Source of the DNA: an uncultured Gemmiger sp.
Lineage (GTDB): Bacteria > Bacillota > Clostridia > Oscillospirales > Ruminococcaceae
Reading direction: 5' to 3'
DNA length: 64,000 nucleotides
Assembly (NCBI GenBank): GCA_947631565.1
Contig: CANRLV010000003.1
Location: 1 to 64,000 of the forward strand
Of the stretch, positions 17,894 to 28,351 are shown piece by piece. Each line of letters opens with the position of its first letter. Position 1 is the stretch's first letter. The translations under genes and the position numbers were made by a program. The notes under the pieces are model-generated. The model saw only the letters and a program-made list of their open reading frames with translations. It searched no databases and had not been told where the DNA came from.

Positions 17894-19078
17894 TCAGTTT
17901 TCGGCCCACACCGCAACGTTGGCCACGGCGGGCAGGGTGCCGGTGTCGGAGATGACCTCCACGGCCGCGATGTTGTCACGCAGGTCGGCATAGCGGGCCG
18001 CGTAATCGTCGACGGTAAAGGCGGTGAAGCGCCAGCTGGCCGTGGGCAGCGCGACGGCATTTTCCAGCACGCCCAGGCGCACGGTCTGCCCGGCGGTCTC
18101 GGCGCCCCAGGTGGCGCCGGCGGCATAGTACTCATACAGCTTGTTCTGCACGACGGTGGAATAACAGTTGGCGGCGGTGGTCAGGACGGCCTCGCCGCGG
18201 CTGCTCTGGTCCGCGCCGCTGGCGATGACGGATACGCCCTGCCGTTCCTGCGCCGCCTGCAGGCAGCCCTGCAAAACGGTGCTGTTCAGCGCGAACACCG
18301 CCTGCACGCCACTGTCGTACCAGCCGTTCACATAGTCGGCCACCTCGTCGGCCGATCGGCCGACGGCGTTGTACCAGGTGCGGCAGATGACCTGCACGCC
18401 CTGGCGCCGGGCTGCGGCCTCGGCCCCCTGGATGAAGCCGGTGGCGCTGCGCACCGACTCCGGCATGGCGCCGGCGGCGGCCACCGCCAGGCTGGTGTTG
18501 CCGTCCATCACGGCGCCGTAGCCGGCCAGCCAGGCCGCCTGCTCCACCCGGAACAGCACGCTGTGCACATTGCCGGCGGCGGTATAGTCGGAATAATCCT
18601 CGCTGTGGGGCTCGGCGCCCAGCAGCAGGAAGTTGACCGTCGGGTACAGCTCCTGCGCCGTGTGCAGCGCCGCGGCCATATCGTCGCCGGCGCAGACGAT
18701 GAGCCCGGCCTGCTCGTTCACGGCGCTCTCGAACGCCGCCAGCAGGGCCTCGGTCTCATCGGCGTCGGCCGCACAGGCCCTGGCGGTAAAGCCGAAGTTT
18801 TGGGCAAAGGTCTCGACCCCGCGCCACAGCGCGGCGTTCAGGCCGGCGCCGTCGGGCCCGGCCGCGTTGAACACTGCCGCGATGGGGGCGCCGCCGCCGT
18901 CCGGCGGCGTGTCGACGTCCTGCGCGGCGAGCACATAGACGGCGTCGTCCACCACGGCCGGCGGCGGCGGGGTGGGCTGCGGCGTCTCGGCGGCCTGCTC
19001 GCTGCAGGCGGCGAGCAGCAGCGCGCCGAGCAGCGCGGCCGCGGCTTTGGTGATGCGGGGCAAACGGATACGGTGCAT
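17894..19078 (-). CDS. second, divergent BMP/PnrA-like lipoprotein
   Basis: ITKAAAALLGALLLAACSEQ lipobox; 'VFNAAGPDGAGLNAALWRGVETFAQNFGF', 'SVLFRVEQAAWLAGYGAVM'. Confidence 0.85.
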   Translation of the reverse strand: MHRIRLPRITKAAAALLGALLLAACSEQAAETPQPTPPPPAVVDDAVYVLAAQDVDTPPDGGGAPIAAVFNAAGPDGAGLNAALWRGVETFAQNFGFTARACAADADETEALLAAFESAVNEQAGLIVCAGDDMAAALHTAQELYPTVNFLLLGAEPHSEDYSDYTAAGNVHSVLFRVEQAAWLAGYGAVMDGNTSLAVAAAGAMPESVRSATGFIQGAEAAARRQGVQVICRTWYNAVGRSADEVADYVNGWYDSGVQAVFALNSTVLQGCLQAAQERQGVSVIASGADQSSRGEAVLTTAANCYSTVVQNKLYEYYAAGATWGAETAGQTVRLGVLENAVALPTASWRFTAFTVDDYAARYADLRDNIAAVEVISDTGTLPAVANVAVWAEN

Positions 19079-19105
19079 GGGCGTGAAAAGCTCCTTTACA
19101 GGGGG

Positions 19106-19525
19106 TCAGGCAAGATTCTGGGGGCCGAAGCCGTAGGGCAGCAGCTCACCCAGGGTGGTCAGGATATAATCGTCCTCGCTCCTGGCCAGGATGACCGGCA
19201 GCGCGGGGCCGGTGAATTCGAACAGGGCCTGGCGGCAGACGCCGCAGGGCGCCGTGACCAGCGTGTTGGTCTGCCCGTCCAGGCTGCCGACGATGGCGAT
19301 GGCGTCAAATTCCCGCACGCCCTCGCTGACGGCCTTGAACAGCGCCGTGCGCTCGGCACAGGAGGTCGGGGTGAAGGCCGCGTTCTCGACGTTGCAGCCG
19401 GTGAACACCCGCCCGTCGGTGCTGCGCAGCGCCGCGCCCACCTTGAAGCGGGAGTAGGGCGCGTAGGCAAAGCCGCGGGCCGCAAGGGCAGCGCGAATCA
19501 GTTCCTGTATCTGCTTGGTTTCCAT
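19106..19525 (-). CDS. cdd: cytidine deaminase
   Basis: YAPYSRFKVGAALRSTDGRVFTGCNVENAAFTPTSCAERTALFKAVSEG. Confidence 0.94.
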   Translation of the reverse strand: METKQIQELIRAALAARGFAYAPYSRFKVGAALRSTDGRVFTGCNVENAAFTPTSCAERTALFKAVSEGVREFDAIAIVGSLDGQTNTLVTAPCGVCRQALFEFTGPALPVILARSEDDYILTTLGELLPYGFGPQNLA

Positions 19526-19544
19526 AGGCAGGGTACGCCCTTTC

Positions 19545-20261
19545 TCAAACGGCGCCCAGCGCCACCCGCATCATGGCGGTGAAGCTGGTCTGGCGCTGCT
19601 CGGCGGTGGTGATCTCGGGCGAAACGAAGCTGTCCGAGATGGTCAGCAGGCAGGCGGCGTTCCTGCCCAGCACCCGGGCGTTGTGGAAAAGGGCAAAGCT
19701 CTCCATCTCGACGCACAGGCAGCCCTTCTCGTCCCGCAGGCGCTCCCAGTAGGCGGGCCTGGCATCGCTGGGCTGGCGGTAAAAGACGTCGCCGGAATGG
19801 ATGACGCCCTCGATGAGGGGTATCCCCTGCCGGGCGGCGCTCTCGCGCAGCGCGGCGTTCAAGCCCTCGCTCGGGTACTGGATGTCGGCGGTATCGCCGG
19901 ACTGGACCTGGGCATAGCTGCTCTCGGAATAGGCGCCGGTGGCCAGCACGACGTCAAACAGCTTGGCCTTGTCGGTGTAGGAGCCGGCGGAGCCGATGCG
20001 CACGATGTTCTCGACGCCGTACTGGGTGTACAGCTCATAGGAATAGATGCCGATGGACGGCATACCCATACCGCTGCCCATCACGCTGACCGGCTTGCCC
20101 TGATAGGTACCGGTGTAGCCCAGCATCCCGCGCACATCGGTGACAAGGCGCGGGCTCTCCAAAAAGGTCTCGGCAATGAACTTGGCGCGCAGCGGGTCCC
20201 CGGGCATGAGGACGGTCTTGGCGAAATCGCCGGCTTCGGCACGGTTGTGGGGGGTAGACAT
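19545..20261 (-). CDS. deoD: purine-nucleoside phosphorylase (DeoD-type)
   Basis: VLMPGDPLRAKFIAETFLESPRLVTDVRGMLGYTGTYQGKPVSVMGSGMGMPSIGIYSYELY. Confidence 0.95.
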   Translation of the reverse strand: MSTPHNRAEAGDFAKTVLMPGDPLRAKFIAETFLESPRLVTDVRGMLGYTGTYQGKPVSVMGSGMGMPSIGIYSYELYTQYGVENIVRIGSAGSYTDKAKLFDVVLATGAYSESSYAQVQSGDTADIQYPSEGLNAALRESAARQGIPLIEGVIHSGDVFYRQPSDARPAYWERLRDEKGCLCVEMESFALFHNARVLGRNAACLLTISDSFVSPEITTAEQRQTSFTAMMRVALGAV

Positions 20262-20298
20262 GGCGGCACACTCCTTTGTTGTGATTTATTTGGCTACC

Positions 20299-20327
20299 AT
20301 TATACCACATCCGCGGCAAATGTGGTA
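20299..20327 (-). promoter_or_regulatory. deoD operon -10 box overlapped by inverted repeat TACCACAT-N9-ATGTGGTA (putative operator)
   Basis: Minus strand TATAAT at 20304-20299; 8-bp perfect arms 20303-20310 and 20320-20327. Confidence 0.55.
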
Positions 20328-20374
20328 AACTTATTTTAAAACTGTTGGCCAAGTGCTGTAAAGGAGGCACCGGG

Positions 20375-21289
20375 ATGGAGCTGCCGACCGCCTGTACCTT
20401 ATGCCCGCGCGCCTGCGGGGCCGACCGCGCCGCCGGGCAGACCGGCTATTGCGGCGCCGGCGATACGCTTCTGGCGGCCCGCGCCGCCCTGCACCACTGG
20501 GAGGAGCCCTGCCTGGCCGGCGACCCCGAGACAGGCCCGGGCAGCGGCACGGTGTTTTTCAGCCACTGCGCGCTGCGCTGCGGCTACTGCCAGAACTGGC
20601 CCATCAGCCAGGGCGGCGTGGGCCGGCCCGTCAGCACCGAGCGTCTGGCGGAGATCTTTTTGGGATTGCAGGAAAAAGGCGCCAAAAATCTCGACCTCGT
20701 CACCGCCACGCAGTGGCTGCCGTGGGTGCTGCCGGCGCTGGACGCCGCCCGCGCGCGCGGCCTTGCACTGCCCGTCGTCTACAACACCGGCGGCTATGAG
20801 ACGGTCGGGACTGTACAAAGGCTTGCCCCCTATGTGGATGTCTGGCTGACGGACTGGAAATACGCTGACCCTGCGCTGGCCGAGCGCCTTTCGGCCGCGG
20901 CCGACTACCCCGCCGTATGTGAGGCCGCTTTGCGCCAGATGCTTATCCAGACCGGCGCGCCGGTGTATGACGCCGACGGCTTTCTGCAAAAGGGGGTGCT
21001 CGTGCGGGTGCTGGTGCTGCCCGGCCACGCCGATGACGCGGTGGCGGTGCTGGAAAGGCTGGCGGCGCTGCGCAGGCAGACCGGCGTGCCCTTGCTGCTC
21101 AGCCTGATGCGGCAGTTCACCCCGTTTTACCGGGCCGCCGAGCTGGGCCTTGGCCGCCGGGTGACGAGCTATGAGTACCGCAAGGCCGTCGACGCCGCCG
21201 TGCGCCTCGGTCTTTGTGACGGCTACACGCAGGAAAAAAGCAGCGCGCGTGAAGAATACACGCCGCCGTTTGACTTTGAAGGTCTGTAA
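20375..21289 (+). CDS. radical SAM protein, pyruvate-formate-lyase-activating-enzyme-like (PflX/COG1313 type)
   Basis: N-terminal CTLCPRAC...GYCGAG; 'HCALRCGYCQNWPISQ' CxxxCxxC radical SAM motif. Confidence 0.85.
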   Translation: MELPTACTLCPRACGADRAAGQTGYCGAGDTLLAARAALHHWEEPCLAGDPETGPGSGTVFFSHCALRCGYCQNWPISQGGVGRPVSTERLAEIFLGLQEKGAKNLDLVTATQWLPWVLPALDAARARGLALPVVYNTGGYETVGTVQRLAPYVDVWLTDWKYADPALAERLSAAADYPAVCEAALRQMLIQTGAPVYDADGFLQKGVLVRVLVLPGHADDAVAVLERLAALRRQTGVPLLLSLMRQFTPFYRAAELGLGRRVTSYEYRKAVDAAVRLGLCDGYTQEKSSAREEYTPPFDFEGL

Positions 21290-21389
21290 ATCCGCCTTTA
21301 TACTTTCTTTATCTTCTTTCCCGCCGGTTTAACACCCATTTTAGACCGTCGGGGGTATACTGTTTTGTAAGGGAAAGGGGGCTTGCCGT

Positions 21390-22727
21390 ATGGCGGAGCT
21401 GGCACACCGGCGCCTGCATCTGACGTCCTACCAGCTGATCATCGGCGGCTTTGCGCTGGTCATTCTGCTGGGTGCGCTGGCCCTGTGCCTGCCCGCTGCG
21501 GCGCGGGACGGCGCCGCGACCCCGTTCGGGGACGCGCTGTTCACCGCCACCTCGGCGGTGTGCGTGACCGGGCTGGTGGTGCGGGACACGGCGCTGCACT
21601 GGTCGGTGTTCGGGCAGGCGGTCATCCTGGTGCTGATCGAGATCGGCGGCATGGGCGTCATCACGGTGGCGGTGGCCTTCACTGTGCTCCGGCGGGGCAA
21701 TGTGTCGCTTTCCCAGCGCACGACCCTGCAGGAGGCACTGGCCGCCCCCCAGCTGGGCGGCGTGGTCCGCCTGACCCGCTTCATCCTGCGCACGTCGCTG
21801 GCCCTGCAAGCAGCCGGCGCCGCGGCCATGCTGCCGGTCTTCTGCCGGGACTATGGCCCGCGCGGGATCTGGATGGCGGTGTTCCACTCCGTCTCGGCCT
21901 TCTGCAACGCGGGGTTCGATATCATGGGCAGCGCCGGAGCGCCCTACGCCTCGCTCACCCGCTATGCGGCCGACCCCGTCATCAACCTGACCGTCGTTTT
22001 TCTCATCGTCGCCGGCGGCATCGGGTTCCTGACCTGGGCGGACCTGCGCCAGAACGGCCTGCACTGGCAGCGCTGGCGCATGCAGACCAAGGTGGTGCTC
22101 ACCGCCACCGGCATCCTCATTTTGCTGCCGGCGCTTTGGTTCTTTTTTGCCGAGTTCGACCACCTGCCACTAAGGCAGCGGCTGCTGGCCTCGCTGTTCC
22201 AGGCCGTAACGCCGCGCACCGCCGGCTACAACACCGTTGACCTGACCGCGCTCACCGGCGCCGGGCAGAGCATCCTCATCGGCCTGATGCTGACCGGCGG
22301 CTCGCCGGGCTCGACGGCCGGCGGCATGAAGACCACCACCCTCGCCGTTCTGCTGGCCGACACGGCCGCCGTGCTGCGCCGGCGCGAATCGGCCAGCCTG
22401 TTCGGCCGGCGGCTGGATGACGAGGCCGGCCGCACGGCCGGGGCCATCCTGCTGTTGTATGTGCTGCTGTTCTTCGGCGGGGCGCTGGCCATCTGCGCCA
22501 TCGAGGAGCTGCCGGTCCAGTACTGTATGTTCGAGACAGCCTCGGCCATCGGCACCGTGGGGCTGACGCTGGGTCTGACCCCGACGCTGGGCACTGTTTC
22601 CCGCGTCATCCTGATGGCGCTGATGTTTTTGGGCCGCGTGGGCGGGCTGACGCTGGTCTACGCGGTCGGCGCGGCGCCGCGGCGGGGGCTGTCCCGCCTG
22701 CCGCAGGAAAAAATCATCGTCGGCTGA
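21390..22727 (+). CDS. TrkH/KtrB family potassium channel subunit
   Basis: FTATSAVCVTGLVVRDTALHWSVFGQAVILVLIEIGGMG... TPRTAGYNTVDLTAL... GGSPGSTAGGMKTTT. Confidence 0.92.
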   Translation: MAELAHRRLHLTSYQLIIGGFALVILLGALALCLPAAARDGAATPFGDALFTATSAVCVTGLVVRDTALHWSVFGQAVILVLIEIGGMGVITVAVAFTVLRRGNVSLSQRTTLQEALAAPQLGGVVRLTRFILRTSLALQAAGAAAMLPVFCRDYGPRGIWMAVFHSVSAFCNAGFDIMGSAGAPYASLTRYAADPVINLTVVFLIVAGGIGFLTWADLRQNGLHWQRWRMQTKVVLTATGILILLPALWFFFAEFDHLPLRQRLLASLFQAVTPRTAGYNTVDLTALTGAGQSILIGLMLTGGSPGSTAGGMKTTTLAVLLADTAAVLRRRESASLFGRRLDDEAGRTAGAILLLYVLLFFGGALAICAIEELPVQYCMFETASAIGTVGLTLGLTPTLGTVSRVILMALMFLGRVGGLTLVYAVGAAPRRGLSRLPQEKIIVG

Positions 22728-22748
22728 CAGAAAAAAGGAGTGTTTGCC

Positions 22749-23396
22749 ATGAAATCCATCCTGCTCATCGGTCTGGGCCGCTTTGGCCGCCACATCGCCG
22801 AGAACCTGCACCAGCTCGGGCATGACGTGCTGGCCGTCGACCACCGCGAGGACTGCGTCAACGCCGTGCTGCCGCTGGTGACCAACGCCCAGATCGGCGA
22901 TGCCACCAACGAGGAATTTCTGCAAAGCCTCGGCGTGCGCAACTTTGATGTGTGCATCGTGGCCATCAGCGACGATTTCCAGAGCTCGCTCATCACCACC
23001 TCCTGCTTAAAGGATCTGGGCGCAAAATTCGTGGTATCGCGCGCCGAGCGGGACATCCAGGCCAAGTTCCTGCTGCGCAACGGCGCCGACGAGGTCGTCT
23101 ACCCCGAAAAGCAGGTGGCCAAATGGACGGCCATCCGCTATTCCACCGACCATATTTTGGACTACATCGAGCTGGACGACTCCCACGCCATCTTCGAGGT
23201 CTCGCTGCCGGAGGCCTGGGTCGGCAAGAGCGTGGGCGACCTTGACATCCGCAAGCGCTGGAACATCAACATCCTGGCCGTAAAAGAGGACGGCCGCCTC
23301 AACGCCGTGCTCACGCCCGACACCGTGCTGCGCCCCGGCGCCACGCTGCTGGCGCTGGGCACGACCCGCGACCTGCAAAAATGCTTCCGCCTGTAG
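22749..23396 (+). CDS. TrkA/KtrA family RCK potassium regulatory subunit
   Basis: MKSILLIGLGRFGRHIAENLHQLGHDVLAVD (Rossmann RCK_N) plus RCK_C. Confidence 0.92.
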   Translation: MKSILLIGLGRFGRHIAENLHQLGHDVLAVDHREDCVNAVLPLVTNAQIGDATNEEFLQSLGVRNFDVCIVAISDDFQSSLITTSCLKDLGAKFVVSRAERDIQAKFLLRNGADEVVYPEKQVAKWTAIRYSTDHILDYIELDDSHAIFEVSLPEAWVGKSVGDLDIRKRWNINILAVKEDGRLNAVLTPDTVLRPGATLLALGTTRDLQKCFRL

Positions 23397-23435
23397 GCGG
23401 AGGAGCGCAAGCGTCTGTAAAGGAGGGTGAAACGG

Positions 23436-23681
23436 ATGGCAAGCTGGCTGATCGTCCTTCTGCTGCTGGTGCTGGGGCTTTTGGGCTACCGGCTGATGGG
23501 CGGGCTGGACCGCTTTTGGGCCCGCAACCTTGACCGCGCCGCGCCGCAAAAAACGCGCCGCGCCCACTTTACCTTTGTGCCGGACTGCTTTATAATGGAG
23601 GACGATGACGACACGGAAGGGGGCGCCGCCGATGACGCCAGCGCCGCAGAGCACAGCGCAAAGCACGGGCAGGCCGGCTGA
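23436..23681 (+). CDS. small single-TM protein of unknown function in K+ operon
   Basis: AAAGGAGG-8 nt-ATG; MASWLIVLLLLVLGLLGYRLMGGLDRFWARNLDRAAPQKTRRAHFTFVPDCFIMEDDDDTEGG...; overlaps start of next CDS out of frame. Confidence 0.6.
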   Translation: MASWLIVLLLLVLGLLGYRLMGGLDRFWARNLDRAAPQKTRRAHFTFVPDCFIMEDDDDTEGGAADDASAAEHSAKHGQAG

Positions 23682-25618
23682 GCATATCCTCGTCTGCCTG
23701 TCGGCCTCGCCCACGAACGCCCGCATCGTGCGCACCGCCGCCACGATGGCCGGGGCTTTCGGCGGGGCGTTCACGGCGCTGTATGTGCGCACGCCGGCCG
23801 CCGACCGTATGCCGGCCGCCGACCGCGCGCGTCTGGAGGAGAACACCCGCCTGGCCAAGAGCCTGGGCGCCGCCGTCACCACCGTGTACGGCGACGATGT
23901 TTCGGTGCAGATCGCCGAGTTTGCACGCCTGGCCCATGTGACCAGGATCGTCATCGGCCGCAGCGGCGCCGTGCGCCGCCATTTCTTTGGCGCGCCCACC
24001 CTGCCCGAGCGCCTGACCGAGAGCCTGCCGGAGCTGGAGATCCACATCATCCCCGACCCCGACGCCGCCGACGCCTACGGCCTGCGCAAAAGCATCCTGA
24101 CCCGCTATGTGCAGCCGTCCCTGCGGGACCTGGGCGTGACGGTGCTGGTGCTGGCCGCCGCCACCGGCATCGGCAGCGGCTTTGCCGCCCTGCATTTCAC
24201 CGAGGCCAACATCATCACCGTGTACATCCTCGGCGTGCTGGTCACGGCGCTGCTGGCCTCGAGCCCGGTGTGCAGCGTCATCAGTTCGCTGGCCAGCGTG
24301 CTGGCGTTCAACTTTTTCTTCACCGAGCCGCGCCTGACCCTGCACGCCTATGAGCCGGGGTACCCGTTCACCTTCGCCATCATGCTCATCGCCTCGCTGA
24401 TGACCGGCACCCTCGCCATCCGCTTGAAAGAGAACGCCCGCCAGTCGGCGCTGGCGGCCTTCCGCACCAACCTTTTGCTGGACACCAACCGCCTGCTGCA
24501 GCAGGCCGGCAGCGACGACGAGATGCTGCGCATCACGGCCAGCCAGCTGCGCAAGCTGCTCGAGCGGGACATCATCGTCTACCCGGAGGCCGGCCGGGGC
24601 CTGGGCCCCGGGCAGGTCTTCGCCCGGCCGGAGGGCAGCGGCGCGCTGTTCGCCGAGGCGCCGGAGCGCGCGGCGGCGCAGTGGGTGTTTGCCAACAAGC
24701 GCCGCGCCGGGGCCGGCACCGGCGAGCAGGCGCAGGCCAGGGGGCTGTATCTGGCCATCCGCGGCTCCGGGACCGTGTACGGCGTGCTGGGCATCGACCC
24801 GGGCGCCGCGCCGCTCGACCCGTTCGAGGAAGGGATGCTGCTCTCGATTTTGGGCGAGTGCGCGCTGGCGCTGGAAAACAGCCGCAACGCCCGCGCCAAG
24901 GAGGAGGCCGCCGTGCGCGCCAAAAACGAGAAGCTGCGCGCCGACCTTTTGCGCACCATCTCGCACGACCTGCGCACGCCGCTGACCTCCATCGCCGGCA
25001 ACGCCGGGTATCTTTTGTCAGATTGGCAAAAGCTCGACGACGAGACCCGCACCCGCGCCTTCGGCGACATCTACGACGACGCGCTGTGGCTCAACAGCGT
25101 GGTCGAGAACCTGCTGTCGGTCACGCGCCTGGAGGAGGGGCGGATGAACCTGCACATCAGCGACGAGGTGCTGGACGATATCATTGAGGAAGCCCTGCGC
25201 CACATCGACCGCCACGCCGCCGAGCATACTGTGCGCGTGCAGCCGGCCGAGGAGCTGCTGCTCGTCCGCGCCGACCCGACGCTGCTGGCGCAGGTGGTCA
25301 TCAATCTGGTCAACAACGCCGTCAAGTACACCCCGCCCGGCTCGGCCATCACGGTCAGCACACGGCGGCAGGGGCAGATGGCGGCGGTGTGCGTGGCCGA
25401 CGACGGGCCCGGCATCCCGGACGCCCACAAGCCGCGCATCTTTGAGATGTTTTATACCGGCGACGCCCCGGTGGCGGACGGGCGGCGCAGCCTGGGGCTG
25501 GGGCTCGGCCTGTGCCGCAGCATCGTGGCCGCCCATGGCGGGGCGCTGACCCTTGCCGACAATGACCCGCACGGCTGCGTGTTCACGTTCACCGTGCCGT
25601 TGGGGGAGGTGAAGGTCG

Positions 25619-25626
<8 letters not shown>
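23632..25626 (+). CDS. KdpD-like sensor histidine kinase lacking the N-terminal KdpD domain (USP + DUF4118 + HisKA + HATPase)
   Basis: AEHILVCLSASPTNARIVRTAA (USP), 4-TM DUF4118 region, 'RTISHDLRTPLTSIAGN' H-box, 'VNNAVKYTPPGS', 'ADDGPGIP', 'LGLGLGLCRSIV'; preferred ATG 23632 after GGAAGGGGG. Confidence 0.9.
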
Positions 25627-26317
<691 letters not shown>

Positions 26318-26329
26318 TTTTACTGGAAA

Positions 26330-26370
26330 ATGCCCGACGGGCCGAACGGCCCGCCGGGCGTGCTTTTGTG
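26330..26370. terminator. bidirectional terminator between convergent genes
   Basis: AAAATGCCCGACGGGCC-gaac-GGCCCGCCGGGCGTGCTTTT. Confidence 0.75.
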
Positions 26371-26371
26371 T

Positions 26372-27178
26372 TTACCGGGCTTTGATGTCCTCCGCGGGCA
26401 CCGCGTCGCTCGCCGCGAACTCCACAAAGCCGCCGGATCCTTCGCTCGGGCAGAGGAAGCGGACCTGGTAATAATCCGCCGACCAGCCCACACCCTCGAC
26501 GAAAGCCTTGAGCTCCCGCAGGGCTTGCTTTTCCTCCGCCGCCGTGACGGCGCCGCCCGGGCAGATGCGGCAGGCGGTCAGTATAGTGGGCACCTTTTGC
26601 AGCACCGCCGGGGCAAAGGGCTCGTCCAATTCAAGAGCGCCGCCCCAGGCCGCCGCGTTTTGGCTGCAGCTGACGGTGCCCTGCTGCGTTTTATACGGCG
26701 GGTCGCAGCAGAGCATAAAGACGAAGGGGCGGTACCCGCTTTCGTTATAAGGGGCAAAGGCCTCGCCGTACTGCTCCCGGGCCAGCGCCGCCAGCTGCTC
26801 GTCCGCTGCCTGCTCCAGCCGCAGGCAGGTGTTGCGCCTTTGCTCCACCCGCCAGACGTGGTCCGGCACATCATCGCCCGGGCCGGTATCATCGGTGAAA
26901 AGCCAAAACCGTGTCTCGATCTCAAAGCGGGTATCGGCGCTCTGCGCGGACTGGACCTCATTGACGTAGCGGAAAAAGCGCCCGCCCCAGCCGCCCAGCA
27001 CGGTAAAGCTCTGCCCCGGGTAGAGCTTTTCGGCATACCGGACGGCTGCACGCCGACTCCAGGCGCGGCTCAAGGGATCGCCGGAAATGGCATCCACGCC
27101 CAGCAGCAGCGCCAGCACGATGGCGGCGCCGCCCGCGGCGGCGAGGATGCGTTTTGTCTTAACGGTCAGCGGTCTCAT
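26372..27178 (-). CDS. membrane-anchored extracytoplasmic protein of unknown function, third gene of ECF module
   Basis: N-terminal TM (ILAAAGGAAIVLALLLGVDAI); 20-nt overlap with upstream gene. Confidence 0.65.
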   Translation of the reverse strand: MRPLTVKTKRILAAAGGAAIVLALLLGVDAISGDPLSRAWSRRAAVRYAEKLYPGQSFTVLGGWGGRFFRYVNEVQSAQSADTRFEIETRFWLFTDDTGPGDDVPDHVWRVEQRRNTCLRLEQAADEQLAALAREQYGEAFAPYNESGYRPFVFMLCCDPPYKTQQGTVSCSQNAAAWGGALELDEPFAPAVLQKVPTILTACRICPGGAVTAAEEKQALRELKAFVEGVGWSADYYQVRFLCPSEGSGGFVEFAASDAVPAEDIKAR

Positions 27179-27761
27179 CGGACTTTTCCCCTTTCACGGC
27201 GTATTGGAACAAACGGGCGGCCAGCGCGCCCAGCAGGCACAGGACGATAAGCACCGCCCACAGCAGCCAGCCGTTGCGCACGGCATGGACGAAAGCCCGG
27301 ACGGGGCGCAGTGTCCCCTGTGCCTCGCCCAGAAGGCGCAGATAGTCCGGCACAAAGGCCATGACGCAGGCGAGCAGCGGCGTCAGGCGCCACAGCCTGG
27401 AATCGAGCCAACAGGCGACGCCGGTCACAGCCGGGAAAATCAGCAGAAAGAAGACCGAAAAGTTTGGCGAGAACATGACGAGGTTGCCCAGCAGCGTGCC
27501 GCCCGCCATAAAGGCCAGCAGCAGGCCGTTGATGCGCTCGCGCAGAGCGCGCAGGACCCTGCCGTCGTCGGGCGGCGGCGGGGCGGGCAGGGTCTCCCCC
27601 GCCCCGGCCAGGTCCGGGAACAGGGCGCGGCAGCCAGCGCAGGTTTGCAGGTGCTCGCGCACCAGCGCCGCGCTGCCGGCGCTCGCCGCGCCGTCCTGCA
27701 CAAGCGGCGCCAGGTCGCGGCAGACCTCGCACGGTATCGTGATCTTTACAGGTTCAGACAT
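27159..27761 (-). CDS. zinc-finger (zf-HC2-like) anti-sigma factor, membrane bound
   Basis: CEVCRDLAPLVQDGAASAGSAALVREHLQTCAGCRALF followed by several TM segments. Confidence 0.8.
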   Translation of the reverse strand: MSEPVKITIPCEVCRDLAPLVQDGAASAGSAALVREHLQTCAGCRALFPDLAGAGETLPAPPPPDDGRVLRALRERINGLLLAFMAGGTLLGNLVMFSPNFSVFFLLIFPAVTGVACWLDSRLWRLTPLLACVMAFVPDYLRLLGEAQGTLRPVRAFVHAVRNGWLLWAVLIVLCLLGALAARLFQYAVKGEKSDETADR

Positions 27762-28266
27762 CGGTGTATCCCTCCTCCTGGAGCTTTGCCTTGAGCCAGA
27801 CGCGGGTGCGGTGCTCGGCCACGCGGGCGGTGTTCTCGTTGATGTGCAGGCGGGCGCCGATCTCGGCGTAGGAATAGCCTTGGGCCCGCAGCGTGACGAC
27901 GGCGGCGTCCCGTTCGCCGCGCTGCGCCAAAAGCTCCCGCACGCGGGCGAGCGTTTGGCGCGCGTCGGCGCCGCCGGGGGCGGGCGGGCCCTCCCACAGA
28001 TAGCGCTCGAGCAGCTCGTCCAGGCTGAGGGCTGGCCGCCGCCTTTGCAGGCTGTTCAGCCAGGTATGGCGGGCGATGCTGAACAGCCAGGTGCGCACGC
28101 TGCTTTCGCCGCGGAAGGTGGGCAGGCAGCGCAGCACGCGCACAAAGGTCTCGCTCAGCAGGTCCTCGGCCTCGTGCGGGTCATGCGTCAGGCCGCAGAG
28201 GTAGCGGTAGAGCTCGGCCTTGTACCGCCGGTAGAGCTCCTCCAGCTCCGGCACCAGCGCCGCCAT
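27754..28266 (-). CDS. ECF RNA polymerase sigma factor
   Basis: LYRRYKAELYRYLCGLTHDPHEAEDLLSETFVRVLRCL...SSVRTWLFSIARH...YAEIGARLHINENTARVAEHR. Confidence 0.9.
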   Translation of the reverse strand: MAALVPELEELYRRYKAELYRYLCGLTHDPHEAEDLLSETFVRVLRCLPTFRGESSVRTWLFSIARHTWLNSLQRRRPALSLDELLERYLWEGPPAPGGADARQTLARVRELLAQRGERDAAVVTLRAQGYSYAEIGARLHINENTARVAEHRTRVWLKAKLQEEGYTDV

Positions 28267-28351
28267 ATCGCCGCCCCCTTTCCACTGCCTTTGCCAGTTG
28301 GTGTGTATGCCCGGCCCGAATGTTACAGGCTGTGACAAAAATTATACTACA

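Noticed and set aside
21290-21389. c-di-AMP (ydaO) or other riboswitch upstream of the K+ transporter
   Set aside because: Only about 100 nt between genes and no recognisable ydaO core; too short.
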